This document shows, piece after piece, positions 16,497 through 25,815 of a stretch of 64,000 bases of DNA. A program made the translations under genes and the position numbers. Numbering within the stretch: the stretch's first letter is position 1; each line of letters starts with the position of its first letter. The notes beneath the pieces were generated by a model. That model was given only the letters and a program-made list of their open reading frames with translations. It was not told the DNA's origin and did no database searches. This stretch comes from Methylobacterium sp. Leaf112 (GTDB lineage Bacteria > Pseudomonadota > Alphaproteobacteria > Rhizobiales > Beijerinckiaceae): the NCBI RefSeq assembly GCF_001423295.1, contig NZ_LMNG01000012.1:341001-405000 (forward strand), given 5' to 3'.

Positions 16497-17765
16497 ATGT
16501 TCGCTCTACCGATGACGCCCCATCTCGCCACCTGGATCATCGCCGGGCTCGCCACCCTCGGGGTGATCGTGCGTCCGTTCGCGTGGCCCGAGGCCGTCTG
16601 GGCGGTGCTGGGGGCCGCCGCCCTCGTGCTGCTCGGCCTGATCTCGCCTGAGACCGCCTGGGAGGGCGTGCGCAAGGGCACCGACGTCTACCTCTTCCTC
16701 GTCGGGATGATGCTGATCTCGGAGGTCGCCCGGCAGGAGGGACTGTTCGACTGGCTGGCGAGGATCGCGGTGCGGGCCGCCGGGGGTTCGGCCACCCGGC
16801 TGTTCCTCCTGGTCTACCTCGTCGGCACCGTGGTGACGGTGTTCCTCTCCAACGACGCCTGCGCGGTGGTGCTGACCCCGGCGGTCTACGCCGCCACCAA
16901 GGCGGCCCGGGTCGAGAACCCGCTGCCCTACCTGTTCATCTGCGCCTTCATCGCCAACGCGGCGAGCTTCGTCCTGCCGATCTCGAACCCGGCCAACCTC
17001 GTCGTCTACGCCACCCACATGCCGCCGCTGATGCAGTGGCTCGCCCGGTTCGCGCTGCCGTCGGCCCTGGCGATCCTCGCCACCTACGCGGTCCTACGCC
17101 TGACCCAGAACGGGGCACTCAAAGCGCAGACCGTGGCGCGGGACGTCGAGGCGGTGCGGCTGTCGGGCACCGGCAAGGTCGCGGGCGCCGGCATCGTCGC
17201 CACGGCGGGCGTCCTGCTCGCCGCCTCCGCCTACGGCCTGGAACTCGGCCTGCCGACCTTCTGCGCCGGCCTCGCCACCACCCTGGTGGTGCTGGCCATC
17301 AAGCGCGGCGGCGCCGTCGACGTGGTGAAGGACGTGTCGTGGAGCGTGCTGCCCCTGGTGGCCGGCCTGTTCATCCTCGTCGAATCCCTGGAAAAGACCG
17401 GCGTGCTGGCGATGATCGTCGCTTGGCTGAAGGCGGTGGCCGAGGCCTCGCCCGGACAGGCGGCCTGGGGCGGCGGCCTCCTCGTCGGCGTGCTCTCCAA
17501 CGTCGTCAACAACCTGCCCGCCGGCCTCATCGCGGGGGCTGCGGTCCAGGCGGCGGACGTGTCCGAGCGGATCGCCGGCGCCATCCTCATCGGCATCGAC
17601 ATCGGTCCGAACCTCTCCGTCACGGGGTCGCTCGCCACCATCCTGTGGCTCACCGCCATCCGCCGCGAGGGCCAGGACGTGAGCTTCTGGCGCTTCCTCA
17701 AGCTCGGCCTGCTGGTGATGCCGCCGGCCCTGATCCTGGCGCTCGCGGGCCTCCTGCTCGTCTGA
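16497..17765 (+). CDS. ArsB/NhaD-type (SLC13-like) inner-membrane carrier
   Basis: The 422-residue product (ATG 16497; alternative ATG 16512) has about 11 membrane helices. Family marks are GTDVYLFLVGMMLISEVARQ, TVFLSNDACAVVLTPAVYA with its hairpin loop, FVLPISNPANLVVYA, and LSNVVNNLPAGLIAG, and these two re-entrant regions are typical of the ion transporter superfamily. ArsB members export arsenite; NhaD members exchange sodium. No arsR, arsC or arsA gene is nearby, so an arsenic role is only a homology guess. Confidence 0.85.
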   Translation: MFALPMTPHLATWIIAGLATLGVIVRPFAWPEAVWAVLGAAALVLLGLISPETAWEGVRKGTDVYLFLVGMMLISEVARQEGLFDWLARIAVRAAGGSATRLFLLVYLVGTVVTVFLSNDACAVVLTPAVYAATKAARVENPLPYLFICAFIANAASFVLPISNPANLVVYATHMPPLMQWLARFALPSALAILATYAVLRLTQNGALKAQTVARDVEAVRLSGTGKVAGAGIVATAGVLLAASAYGLELGLPTFCAGLATTLVVLAIKRGGAVDVVKDVSWSVLPLVAGLFILVESLEKTGVLAMIVAWLKAVAEASPGQAAWGGGLLVGVLSNVVNNLPAGLIAGAAVQAADVSERIAGAILIGIDIGPNLSVTGSLATILWLTAIRREGQDVSFWRFLKLGLLVMPPALILALAGLLLV

Positions 17766-17842
17766 CGGCCTGCGTCCTGTGGGACGGCCTCGGCTCGTCC
17801 GACCGCCTTCCGCTTCCTCGAACTCCCGCCCCAAGGCCGCCC

Positions 17843-18772
17843 GTGAACCCCGCCCTCCTCTATCCCTTCATCCTCGTCGCGGGCGCCCTCCAGGCGCTCG
17901 GCAATTCCATGAACGCGCAGCTGCGCGGCCGGCTGGTGAACCCGTGGCTCGCCGCCACGGTATCGTTCCTGCCCATCGTGTTCGTGTTCGCGACCCTGTT
18001 CCTCGTGATGCCGACGCCGCTCCCGACCCTCGAGACCCTCGGTAAGATGCCCTGGTACGCGCCGCTCGGCGGCGTCGCCGGCGCGGTGGCGGTGTTCGGC
18101 GGCCTCGCCTTCATCGACAAGGTCGGGGCGGGCCCCTTCAACGGCCTGACGCTGACGGCCAACATCCTGGCGTCGCTGGCCATGGACGCGTTCGGGCTGT
18201 TCGGGCTCCAGGCCGGCGGGTTCAAGGTGATGCCTTGGCTCGGCGGGCTGCTGATGGCGGTGGGCGTCGTGTTCATCGCCCGCACCACGGCGGACAAGGA
18301 AGACGGCAAGGCCGAGGGGCACGGCCTCAACCCGAAGCTGCTCTATCCCTTCATCGTCGGCGCCGGCATCCTGCAGGCGGTGGGCGTCGTCTGGAACGCC
18401 GGGCTGCGCGGCGCCCTCGTGAACCCGTGGCTCGCCGCGACGGTGTCGTTCCTGCCCGTGGTGTTCGTGTTCGCCCTCGTCTTCCTGCTGCGGCCCACCC
18501 CTCTGCCGACCCGGAAGGACGTCGCCGGCGTGCGCTGGTGGATGCCGCTTGCCGGCATCACCGGCGCGGTGGCGGTGTTCGGCGGCCTGCTGTTCGTTGA
18601 CAAGGTGGGGGCCGGCGCCTTCAACGGCCTGCTCATCACGGCGAATCTCCTGACCTCGGTGGCCCTCGATCATTTCGGCTGGGTCGGCATGCGCCAGGTC
18701 AAGGCCGGGCCGTCGCGGCTCGGCGGCGCCGCCCTGATGGTGGCGGGCATCGTCCTCATCTCGCTGTTCTGA
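17843..18772 (+). CDS. DMT transporter with two tandem YdcZ (DUF606) domains
   Basis: The GTG at 17843 begins 309 residues with about 10 membrane helices. The protein is an internal duplication: residues about 1-150 and 162-309 align end to end, with LLYPFI, LVNPWLAATVSFLP and GAVAVFGGL...DKVGAG.FNGL in both halves. The matching DNA segments (for example from 17936 and from 18419) are still very similar, 161 codons apart. Most YdcZ proteins are single 5-helix domains that pair, so this is a fused dimer. Substrate is unknown. It follows the ArsB-like gene by 77 bases. Confidence 0.85.
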   Translation: MNPALLYPFILVAGALQALGNSMNAQLRGRLVNPWLAATVSFLPIVFVFATLFLVMPTPLPTLETLGKMPWYAPLGGVAGAVAVFGGLAFIDKVGAGPFNGLTLTANILASLAMDAFGLFGLQAGGFKVMPWLGGLLMAVGVVFIARTTADKEDGKAEGHGLNPKLLYPFIVGAGILQAVGVVWNAGLRGALVNPWLAATVSFLPVVFVFALVFLLRPTPLPTRKDVAGVRWWMPLAGITGAVAVFGGLLFVDKVGAGAFNGLLITANLLTSVALDHFGWVGMRQVKAGPSRLGGAALMVAGIVLISLF

Positions 18773-19149
18773 CCGGGACGCCCCCGGTCGAGCGGCAGGC
18801 GCGGCCCGTGCCCGGCCGCGCCTGCCGCAGACCAGGAAGCGCGAAAGGGCGGGCGGATCACGCAGATTCGTCCTGTTTTCGTCGCCGAACGTGCGGTTTA
18901 AGTGCGGATAAGCACCGGGACCATTGGCCTTTTCCGGCCGCACCGTGCTAAACGGAACCATCCCGCCTGAAGCCGATCCGCGCGAAGGTGTGTGGACTAG
19001 CCCCTCCGCCGCGCGACCGTCGCCCATGCGCGGTCCATCCGGTGCGTGTCGTGGCCTCGACGGTCGCAGAGCCGCGCGCGTTCCTCGCGCTGCGGCCCGC
19101 CCTCGCAGCCGTGCGCGATCCTTCAGGAGGGGTCGAGGATAGGAATGCA
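18773..19149. other. 377-bp gap with a strong terminator hairpin
   Basis: The first part holds the hairpin at 18792-18828. The rest, up to the small gene at 19150, shows no supported coding frame on either strand; the frames present are arginine/alanine-rich shadows. The segment from 18840 to 18960 is somewhat less GC-rich and may hold the promoter for the two small genes that follow. Confidence 0.5.
18792..18828 (+). terminator. Hairpin after the YdcZ-type transporter gene
   Basis: The arms gcggcaggcgcggc and gccgcgcctgccgc are perfect complements around a 9-base loop, 19 bases after the transporter stop. No T tract follows, as is common in very GC-rich genomes. Confidence 0.6.
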
Positions 19150-19380
19150 ATGAGCGACGAGACCGACGCCCGGACCCGATCCGAAGAGCGTGCCGAGCGG
19201 GCCGAGCGGATGGCCAAGGAAGGCGCCGAGGCCATGGCCGAGCATATCGCCTCCGTCAAAGCCGTCGACGAGCGCACCGTGAAACTGCGCGCCCTGCGCC
19301 TCGCCAAGGAAGCCGCGGACGCGGAAGCCAAGGCCGCGGCGGCCGCCGCCGCGCCGCCGAAGCGCAAGCGCTCGTCCTGA
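19150..19380 (+). CDS. Small charged helical protein, hypothetical
   Basis: The ATG at 19150 has AGGA about 6 bases upstream and gives 76 residues. The sequence is a single highly charged helix (MSDETDARTRSEERAERAER and onward), ending in an alanine-rich stretch and a basic KRKRSS tail. It lies 23 bases before the BrnA-like gene and the two are likely co-transcribed. It does not resemble a BrnT toxin, which is about 90 residues with a beta-sheet core. No function is assigned. Confidence 0.65.
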   Translation: MSDETDARTRSEERAERAERMAKEGAEAMAEHIASVKAVDERTVKLRALRLAKEAADAEAKAAAAAAAPPKRKRSS

Positions 19381-19403
19381 GACCCGCGCCGGAGGATCGA
19401 CCC

Positions 19404-19670
19404 ATGGCATTCGAGCGCTCCCGTCGTCCGAGCGACCCCCGTCAGGCGGCCGAGGCCGCCTTCAAGGCCGCGACCACCAAGGCCCCCGAGGCGGCGCCCG
19501 CCACACCGGCCCGCCCCGCCCCGACGTCCCAGGCAGGCCCGGCCGTGCCGGGTGCGCGCGAGATGGTGACCCTGCGCCTCGACCGCGCCGTGCTGGAGCA
19601 CTTCCAGAAGGACGGCCCCGGCTGGCAGGACCGCGTCAACGCCGCCCTCAAGGCCGCCGTCGGTCTCTGA
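19404..19670 (+). CDS. BrnA-like antitoxin without a BrnT partner
   Basis: This 88-residue protein starts at an ATG with GGAGG upstream (gccggaggatcgaccc). Residues 50-88 carry the BrnA pattern MVTLRLDRAVLEHFQKDGPG then WQDRVNAALKAAV, a ribbon-helix-helix DNA-binding domain that normally represses its own operon and neutralises the ribonuclease toxin BrnT. The N-terminal 48 residues are alanine/proline-rich and unstructured. No BrnT-like frame is present on either side. The last 20 bases of the gene, including the stop, are the first unit of a tandem repeat. Confidence 0.75.
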   Translation: MAFERSRRPSDPRQAAEAAFKAATTKAPEAAPATPARPAPTSQAGPAVPGAREMVTLRLDRAVLEHFQKDGPGWQDRVNAALKAAVGL

Positions 19671-19749
19671 GGGTTGCCGTCGGCCTCTTAGGTTACCGTC
19701 GGCCTGGAAGGCTGCCGTCGGCTTGTGAAGGCCGCCTTCGGCCTCTTTA
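19651..19749. repeat. Five ~20-bp repeats that start with the 3' end of the BrnA-like gene
   Basis: Units lie at 19651-19670, 19671-19690, 19691-19709, 19710-19729 and 19730-19749. Each contains gccgtcggcct or a close variant. Unit 1 is the last six codons and the stop of the BrnA-like gene, and the last unit overlaps the stop of the convergent YaiI gene (ends 19747). So the repeat bridges two gene ends. Confidence 0.85.
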
Positions 19750-20298
19750 GGCCGACGCCGGGCCCTGGCCGAACCCGCCGCGCTTCAGCCGCATCACGAC
19801 GCGGTCGAGGGTGCCGAGATAGGCCGAGCGGTCGCGGGCCGAGAACGGCTTCGGGCCGCCCGTAATGGCGCCGGCCTCGCGCAGATCCTGCATCAGGTTG
19901 CGGGTGGCGAGCGCCATGCCGACGGAGTTCTCGCTGAACGGCTTTCCCGTCGGCGCGATCACTTCGGCGCCGGCCTTCACGCACCGGGCGGCGAGCGGCA
20001 CGTCGGCCGTGACCACGATGGCGCCGGGCCGCGCCCGCTCGGCGATCCAGTCGTCGGCGGCGTCGAACTTGTCGCTCACCACCACGCGCTCGATCCAGGG
20101 TTCCCGCGGCACCTGCAGGAAGCTGTTGGCGACCACCACCACGGTGAGGCAGTGGCGCCCCGCCACCCGGTAGGTCTCGTCCTTGACCGGGCAGGCATCG
20201 GCATCGATGTAGACCACGATCGTGCGGGCCTCGTTCTCCGAAGTGCCGTTCTCCGAAGTTCCGTTCTTCGGTGCATCGTTCTCCGGCGCGTCGCTCAT
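19747..20298 (-). CDS. YaiI/YqxD (UPF0178) family protein
   Basis: The ATG at 20298 overlaps the stop of the cyclase gene by 4 bases (ATGA), so the pair is translationally coupled. The 183-residue protein has the family motifs [62 protein letters not shown] and [20 protein letters not shown]. These form a PIN/NYN-like fold with conserved aspartates, thought to act on nucleic acid, though its reaction is not established. Residues 3-22 are a repeat-encoded insert ([20 protein letters not shown]) ahead of the true domain. Confidence 0.9.
   Translation of the reverse strand: MSDAPENDAPKNGTSENGTSENEARTIVVYIDADACPVKDETYRVAGRHCLTVVVVANSFLQVPREPWIERVVVSDKFDAADDWIAERARPGAIVVTADVPLAARCVKAGAEVIAPTGKPFSENSVGMALATRNLMQDLREAGAITGGPKPFSARDRSAYLGTLDRVVMRLKRGGFGQGPASA
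20233..20292. repeat. Four 15-bp tandem repeats at the start of the YaiI gene
   Basis: Units begin at 20233, 20248, 20263 and 20278. Two read gttctccgaagtgcc and gttctccgaagttcc. On the reverse strand they are translated right after the initiator as four five-residue units ending in EN or KN. Confidence 0.88.
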
Positions 20299-21368
20299 CG
20301 GGCCGCCACCGTGCGGCGGGGGAGGACGACCGGTTCCGTCCGCGTCACCGGCACGATGCGTTCCAGGGTCGAGACGTTCATGGGCTGGCCGCGTCCGCGC
20401 AGGGCATGCGCCCCCAGGGACCGGGCGGCGATGCCGGCCGGCAGGTAGGGCAGGCGCGCCAGGAGATCGTCCGACACGAGGATCTCGGTGCCGAGCGGCC
20501 GGCACAGGGATTCGATGCGGGCGGTGACGTTCACGGCGTCGCCGAAATACGCGATCTTGTGGCGGTCGACGCCGACTTCCGCCGTGACCACCGAGCCGCC
20601 GTGCAGCGCCGCCCGCAGGCGCGGCACCGTGCCGAATCGCGCCCGCCACGCCTCGGCCTCCGACTCGATCCGGTCCATCACGTCGAACACGCAGGCGACG
20701 CAGCGCGCGTTCTTCAGGCCGCGCGCCATGGGCCACGTGATCATCGCCATGTCGCCGATGTAGTCGTCCGTGGAACCGCTGTTGCGGCGCACGGGCTCGG
20801 CCATGGCGGCGAAGACGGCGCCGAGATAGGCCTGGGCCGTCAGGTCGCCGTGGGTCTCGGCGAACGCCGTCGAGCCGACGACGTCGAGGAACAGGAAGAT
20901 GCGCTCCTCCCGCACCGGGCGGTGGTAGCGCCCGACGAGGAAGTTCACGAACACCTCGCCGCCGATGAGGTCGCGCATCCGGATCACGAAGACGAGGAGC
21001 GCCGAGACGGCGAGGCTGTAGGCCAGCACCCGGGGGGTGATCTTGATCGCATGGGAGAGATCGTCGTCGGTGAGCCCGAGCGACCAGACCACGAGGCCGC
21101 CGAGGGCGATGCCGGCGGCGATCATGAGCACGTAGGCGAGTTCGGCGGCCGGCACGTAGAATTTCGCCGGCAACCGCCGCATCCGCACCTGGAGTCCGCC
21201 GAGGATCAGGCCCCGGTCGAAGGCCAGGGTGGTGGCGCCGACGCACAGGCCGTAGGCGAGTCCGGCGAGCGGGGTCGCGCCCCCGGCGAACAGGACGTTG
21301 TAGAGCAGGCCCGCCCCGCCGCAGGCAACGAGGATGAGAACCCAGAACCAGCGGTGCTGCGGCAGCAT
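20295..21368 (-). CDS. Membrane class III adenylate/guanylate cyclase
   Basis: The ATG at 21368 gives 357 residues. Residues 5-130 contain four to five membrane helices. A class III nucleotide cyclase domain follows from about residue 153: the first metal aspartate is in [14 protein letters not shown] (D162) and the second metal site is in [13 protein letters not shown] (D206). Later segments [20 protein letters not shown] and [13 protein letters not shown] complete the fold. It should make cAMP (or cGMP) from the nucleotide triphosphate in response to a membrane signal. The frame extends to 21704 but without similarity. Confidence 0.88.
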   Translation of the reverse strand: MLPQHRWFWVLILVACGGAGLLYNVLFAGGATPLAGLAYGLCVGATTLAFDRGLILGGLQVRMRRLPAKFYVPAAELAYVLMIAAGIALGGLVVWSLGLTDDDLSHAIKITPRVLAYSLAVSALLVFVIRMRDLIGGEVFVNFLVGRYHRPVREERIFLFLDVVGSTAFAETHGDLTAQAYLGAVFAAMAEPVRRNSGSTDDYIGDMAMITWPMARGLKNARCVACVFDVMDRIESEAEAWRARFGTVPRLRAALHGGSVVTAEVGVDRHKIAYFGDAVNVTARIESLCRPLGTEILVSDDLLARLPYLPAGIAARSLGAHALRGRGQPMNVSTLERIVPVTRTEPVVLPRRTVAAR

Positions 21369-21610
21369 CAGGCGTGATCCGGGATGCGGAAGGTGTGGCG
21401 GGATTCGGCGCGGGACGGGAACGGAGCGGCACTGCCCACGGGACATCCCTCGCGATGGTGCCGGCGCCACGCGGGCGGCGCTGTCGAAGCGGAACCGTAC
21501 GCCCCCTGCACACCGTCGCATGATGGCGCCAGTATGGCCGCGCCGCCTCGGCTGCGTCGAATGCCGCCCGGCCGCGTTGGGAATGGACGCAACGGGGAAA
21601 GGTCGGGACG

Positions 21611-22450
21611 ATGAGGCAACGCGGGTTCGGCGGCACGGGCCGCGACGTGGCGGTGATCGGCCAGGGCACCTGGCGCCTCGACGACGACGACCGCGCCCGG
21701 GCACTGGCCGCCCTTCGCGCCGGGCTCGATGCCGGCATGACCCATATCGACACCGCCGAGATGTACGGCGACGCCGAGCCCCTCGTCGCCGAAGCCATCG
21801 CGGGCCGGCGCGAGACCGTGTTCCTCGTCTCCAAGGTGCTGCCGTCGAACGCCTCGCGCGCCGGCACCATCGCGGCCTGCGAGCGCTCCCTCCAGCGGCT
21901 CGGCACCGACCGCCTCGACGGCTATCTCCTGCACTGGCCGGGCTCCCACCCCCTGGAGGAGACGATCGCGGGGTTCGAGACCCTGAAGGCGAGCGGCAAG
22001 ATCCTGTCCTGGGGCCTGAGCAACTTCGACGTGGACGGCCTCGATGCGGTGCTGCACCTCGCGGGCCCCGGGGCCATCGCGTGCAACCAGGTGCTGTATC
22101 ACCTGCAGGAGCGCGCCATCGAACACGCCGTCGCGCCGTGGTGCCGGCGCAACGGCGTCGCCCTGGTGGCCTACTCGCCCTTCGGCAGCGGGGCTTTCCC
22201 CGATCCCGGCAGCCGGGGCGGCCGGGTGCTCGCCGGCATCGCCGAGGCCCACGCCACGACCCCGCATGCCGTGGCCCTCGCCTTCCTCACCCGCCACGAC
22301 GGCGTCTTCGCCATCCCCAAGACCGCCTCGCCGGATCGCGCCGTCGCCAACGCGACGGCCGGTGACCTCGTGCTCTCGGCCGCCGAGATCGCCGCCCTCG
22401 ACGCCGCGTTCCCGCGCGGGCCCCGCCCGCGCCATCTGCCGATGCTGTAA
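21611..22450 (+). CDS. Aldo/keto reductase
   Basis: The 279-residue protein carries the full catalytic tetrad of the family: D47 and Y52 in [13 protein letters not shown]75 in [10 protein letters not shown] and H108 in [10 protein letters not shown]. The C-terminal [15 protein letters not shown] is the NADPH phosphate-binding segment. It reduces an aldehyde or ketone with NADPH; the substrate is open. Start at the ATG at 21611 fits the family length. A perfect hairpin follows the stop by 14 bases. Confidence 0.93.
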   Translation: MRQRGFGGTGRDVAVIGQGTWRLDDDDRARALAALRAGLDAGMTHIDTAEMYGDAEPLVAEAIAGRRETVFLVSKVLPSNASRAGTIAACERSLQRLGTDRLDGYLLHWPGSHPLEETIAGFETLKASGKILSWGLSNFDVDGLDAVLHLAGPGAIACNQVLYHLQERAIEHAVAPWCRRNGVALVAYSPFGSGAFPDPGSRGGRVLAGIAEAHATTPHAVALAFLTRHDGVFAIPKTASPDRAVANATAGDLVLSAAEIAALDAAFPRGPRPRHLPML

Positions 22451-22464
22451 GGTCGGTGGAGAAA

Positions 22465-22483
22465 GGGCGCATGGAATGCGCCC
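22465..22483 (+). terminator. Perfect hairpin after the aldo/keto reductase gene
   Basis: The arms gggcgcat and atgcgccc are exact complements with a 3-base loop (gga), located 14 bases after the stop. It is followed by a C/G-rich stretch rather than T residues. Confidence 0.5.
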
Positions 22484-22541
22484 CGGGGACGCCGGTTCTT
22501 CGCTATCGTGATCCCCATCGACAGGGTGCCGGACGCCTCCG

Positions 22542-24737
22542 CTACTCCCCGACCCCGAACAGCTTCTCGAGGAAGTTCCGGTCGTCCTGGCTCGGGCCGG
22601 CGCGGCGCGGGGCGGCGGCGGCGACGCGCGGGGCGGGTTGGGGCTCGCCCAGCAGGGCGCCGAGGACGCCGCCCGGTCCCCCGGTGGCGCCCGTGGTGGC
22701 CGGGGCCTCGGCGGGGGCGCGGTTGCGCCAGCTCTTGGCACCGGGCAGCATCACCGGCGTCTGCCCCTTGAGCGCCGTGGTCATGTAGGCCTTCCAGACC
22801 TCGCCCGGCAGGTTGCCGCCCGAGACCTTCTTGGTCGACTCGCCATCGTCGTTGCCGAGCCAGACCCCCGTCACCAGGGTGGCGGAGTACCCGACGAACC
22901 AGGCATCGCGAAAGTCCTGGCTGGTGCCGGTCTTGCCGGCGAGATCCCAGCCCGGCACCTCGGCTTTCTTCGCCGTGCCGGTCACGAAGGTCTCGTGCAT
23001 CATGGCGTTCATCATCGAGACGGCGTTCGGCTCGATCACCCGGCCGAGGCCGCCGTCTTTCCGCTTGTAGAGAACCTTGCCGTCGGCCGCCTTCACGCTG
23101 GCGATGACGTACGGGATCACGCCCGTGCCGCCGTTGGCGAAGGTCGCGTAGGCGCCCACGAGTTCCAGCGGCGTCACCTCCGAGGTGCCGAGCGCGATGG
23201 AGCCGTTGGCCTGGAGCGGCGACGCGATGCCGAGGCGCTGGGCCGTCTGCACCACGGTCCTCGGGCCGACCTCCTGGCCGAGGCGCACGGCGACGGTGTT
23301 GAGGGAGAGCGCCAGGGCGTCCCGCAGGGTCACGGGCCCGCGATAGTCCCGCGAATAGTTCTCGGGGTTCCAGCCCTTGATGTTGACCGGCGCGTCCTCC
23401 CGCACGGTGTCGGGGGTCAGGCCGTGCTCCAAAGCCGCGAGGTAGACGAACGGCTTGAAGGCCGAGCCCGGCTGGCGCTTGGCCGTGGTGGCGCGGTTGA
23501 ACTGGCTCTGGGCGTAGTCCCGCCCGCCCACCAGGGCGCGGATCGCCCCATCCGGCCGCAGGGAGACCAGGGCGCCCTGGCCGACGTTGAACTTCGCGCC
23601 CTTGAGGTTGAGCTCGTCAACCAGGGCCTTCTCGCCCGCCGCCTGCAGGGTGGTGTCGACGGTGGTGGCGATCACGATGTCGGATTCGAACTTCGGCAGG
23701 AAGTCGTCGAGCACGTCCATGACGAGGTCGGCGACGTAATTGGCCGAACCGCCGCCCCGCGCGCCCGCCGGCCGGGCCGGTTGCGCCAGCGCCACCTTCA
23801 CGTCCGCGGGCTTGGCGAACCCGAGATCCTCCATGGCGGCGAGCACCTGGGCGGCACGGGCCTGGGCGGCGGGCAGGTTGCGGTTCGGCGCCAGTCGCGA
23901 CGGCGCCTGGACGAGGCCGCCGAGCATCGCGGCCTCCGCCAGCGTCACGGCCTTGGCGGGCTTGCCGAAGTAGCGCTGCGCCGCCGCCTCTACGCCGTAG
24001 GCGCCGGCGCCGAAATAGACCCGGTTCAGATAGAGTTCGAGGATCTCGTCCTTGGTGTATTTGTGCTCCAGCCACAGGGCCAGGATCGCCTCCTGGATCT
24101 TTCGCGAGGCCGAGCGCTCGGGGGTCAGGAACAGGTTCTTGGCGAGCTGCTGCGTCAGGGTCGAGCCGCCCTGCGACACGCCCCGGCGGGTGATGTTCTG
24201 GGCCATCGCCCGGGCGATGCCCACGGGATCGACGCCGAAATGCGCGTAGAAGCGCCGGTCCTCGATGGCGACGAACGCGCGCGGCAGGTACGGCGGCAAT
24301 TCCTTGATGCCCACCACCCGGCCGCCGGTCTCGCCCCGGTTGGCGAGCAGCGAGCCGTCGCTCGCCAGGATCGCGATGTTGGGCGGGCGCTTGGGCACCG
24401 CCAGCTGGTCGATGGGGGGCAGCTGCGAAGCGTGGTAGGCCACGAGCCCGGCGATGCCGATGCAGGCCCACAGGCCGAGCACCACGCCCGCATAGACGAA
24501 GCGGCCGAGCAGCGAGCGCCGCCGGGCTTTTCGCGGGCGCGCCTTCGCGGGCGCCGCGGCGCGCTCCGGTGCCTCGGCGCGCCGTCCCTTGGTCTCGGTT
24601 GCCCGTCGTGCCACGCCGCCCCCTGCGCGATCGGCCCGCGACAGGCGCAGGTCGAGGCTGGCCGGGTCCGACGCGCGCCCCTCGGGCACGTCGAAGTTCG
24701 GCTCACCCCGCCCGTCGCGTCCGCGTCCCTTCGCCAT
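22542..24737 (-). CDS. Penicillin-binding protein 1A, bifunctional
   Basis: From the ATG at 24737 the product is 731 residues. A basic cytoplasmic tail (1-77) precedes one membrane anchor (about 78-101). The glycosyltransferase (GT51) domain has VAIEDRRFYAHFGVD with E159, then GGSTLTQQLAKNLFL. The transpeptidase domain has all three motifs: SAFK at 425-428, SLN at 478-480 and KTGT at 602-605. It polymerises and cross-links peptidoglycan at the periplasmic face. The frame is open to 25013, but residues before the chosen start have no family match. The C-terminal 60 residues are proline/alanine-rich. Confidence 0.95.
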   Translation of the reverse strand: MAKGRGRDGRGEPNFDVPEGRASDPASLDLRLSRADRAGGGVARRATETKGRRAEAPERAAAPAKARPRKARRRSLLGRFVYAGVVLGLWACIGIAGLVAYHASQLPPIDQLAVPKRPPNIAILASDGSLLANRGETGGRVVGIKELPPYLPRAFVAIEDRRFYAHFGVDPVGIARAMAQNITRRGVSQGGSTLTQQLAKNLFLTPERSASRKIQEAILALWLEHKYTKDEILELYLNRVYFGAGAYGVEAAAQRYFGKPAKAVTLAEAAMLGGLVQAPSRLAPNRNLPAAQARAAQVLAAMEDLGFAKPADVKVALAQPARPAGARGGGSANYVADLVMDVLDDFLPKFESDIVIATTVDTTLQAAGEKALVDELNLKGAKFNVGQGALVSLRPDGAIRALVGGRDYAQSQFNRATTAKRQPGSAFKPFVYLAALEHGLTPDTVREDAPVNIKGWNPENYSRDYRGPVTLRDALALSLNTVAVRLGQEVGPRTVVQTAQRLGIASPLQANGSIALGTSEVTPLELVGAYATFANGGTGVIPYVIASVKAADGKVLYKRKDGGLGRVIEPNAVSMMNAMMHETFVTGTAKKAEVPGWDLAGKTGTSQDFRDAWFVGYSATLVTGVWLGNDDGESTKKVSGGNLPGEVWKAYMTTALKGQTPVMLPGAKSWRNRAPAEAPATTGATGGPGGVLGALLGEPQPAPRVAAAAPRRAGPSQDDRNFLEKLFGVGE

Positions 24738-24948
24738 GCGCCCCGCTTCAGTCCCGAACAATCCCACCCGTGGGCGTGCCCCGGTTCCGCACGGTAAATA
24801 CGGCGGGTTTAAGGGTTCCTTAGCGCTGCCGGAATGGCGACGGTTGCCCCCCGGGTCCGCTCGGGCGTGCGGCGACGCGCCCGGTCCCCGAACCGGAACG
24901 GCCCGGCCCGCGCGCCGTTTTCCGTGTCCTTCCGGCCAGGACCCCGCG

Positions 24949-25815
24949 ATGCTCAACCTCCTCGTCGCCGACGGCAACGACCGCGACGGCCGTGCCCGGC
25001 ACACCGACGCCACCGGGTCGACCTCGGCCGAATCCTACGCGGCGATCCTCGGCGAAATCGCCCGGGCGCGCGGCGGGGCGGCCTGCACCTGTACGCTCGT
25101 CAGCCCGGCCGATGCCGATGCGGCCCTGCCCGAGGGCACGGAACTCTCCGCCTATTCCGGTCTCGTGATGACGGGCTCGACCCTCAAGCTCGCCGACGGC
25201 TCCCCGGCGGTGACCCGCCAGATCGACCTCATGCGGGCGGCTCTGGCCGCCGGCCTTCCGGTCTTCGGCTCGTGCTGGGGCATGCAGGTCGCCGCCGTGG
25301 CGACGGGGGGCGAGGCCGGACCCAACCCGAAGGGCGGCGAGTACGGCTTCGCCCGCGACCTCGCGCCGACCCCGGCCGGGCGCGCCCACCCCCTGCTCGC
25401 CGGCCGGCCCGACCGCTTCGACGCCCCGGCGGTGCACGGCGACGCGGTGCTGCGGCTGCCCGCCCACGCCACCCTGCTCGCCAGCAACGCCTGTTCGATC
25501 CAGGCCATCGCCATCGCGCACGGGCCGGGCGTGTTCTGGGGCACGCAGTACCACCCCGAGACCGACCTCGACGTCCTCGGCATCATGCTGCGGATGAGCG
25601 CAGCGGAGATGATCGCGGACGGCCAATGCGCCGACGAGGCGGCGGTGGCGGCCTTCGCCGACGACCTCACCCGCCTCCACGCCGACCGCGCCGGGCATCC
25701 GGACATCCTCGCCCGCCACCGCCTCGACGCGCAGATCCTGCAGGACGCCGACCGTCGCCGCGAGATCGGCAACTTCCTCGACCTGATCGCGATGCCCCGT
25801 CAGGCCGCCGCCTGA
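24949..25815 (+). CDS. Class I glutamine amidotransferase (GMP synthase-like)
   Basis: The ATG at 24949 gives 288 residues. The catalytic triad of class I glutaminases is present: C109 in FGSCWGMQVAA, H202 and E204 in GTQYHPETDLD. The oxyanion region VMTGSTLKL lies before it. These stand-alone members hydrolyse gamma-glutamyl bonds, but the acceptor is not known. A C-terminal helical extension (about 215-288) is typical of this subgroup. The gene overlaps the end of the convergent acyltransferase gene by 16 bases. Confidence 0.88.
   Translation: MLNLLVADGNDRDGRARHTDATGSTSAESYAAILGEIARARGGAACTCTLVSPADADAALPEGTELSAYSGLVMTGSTLKLADGSPAVTRQIDLMRAALAAGLPVFGSCWGMQVAAVATGGEAGPNPKGGEYGFARDLAPTPAGRAHPLLAGRPDRFDAPAVHGDAVLRLPAHATLLASNACSIQAIAIAHGPGVFWGTQYHPETDLDVLGIMLRMSAAEMIADGQCADEAAVAAFADDLTRLHADRAGHPDILARHRLDAQILQDADRRREIGNFLDLIAMPRQAAA

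Noticed and set aside
16497..17765. Calling the carrier a confirmed arsenite pump
   Set aside because: No ars regulator or reductase gene is adjacent, and NhaD-type sodium carriers share the same motifs.
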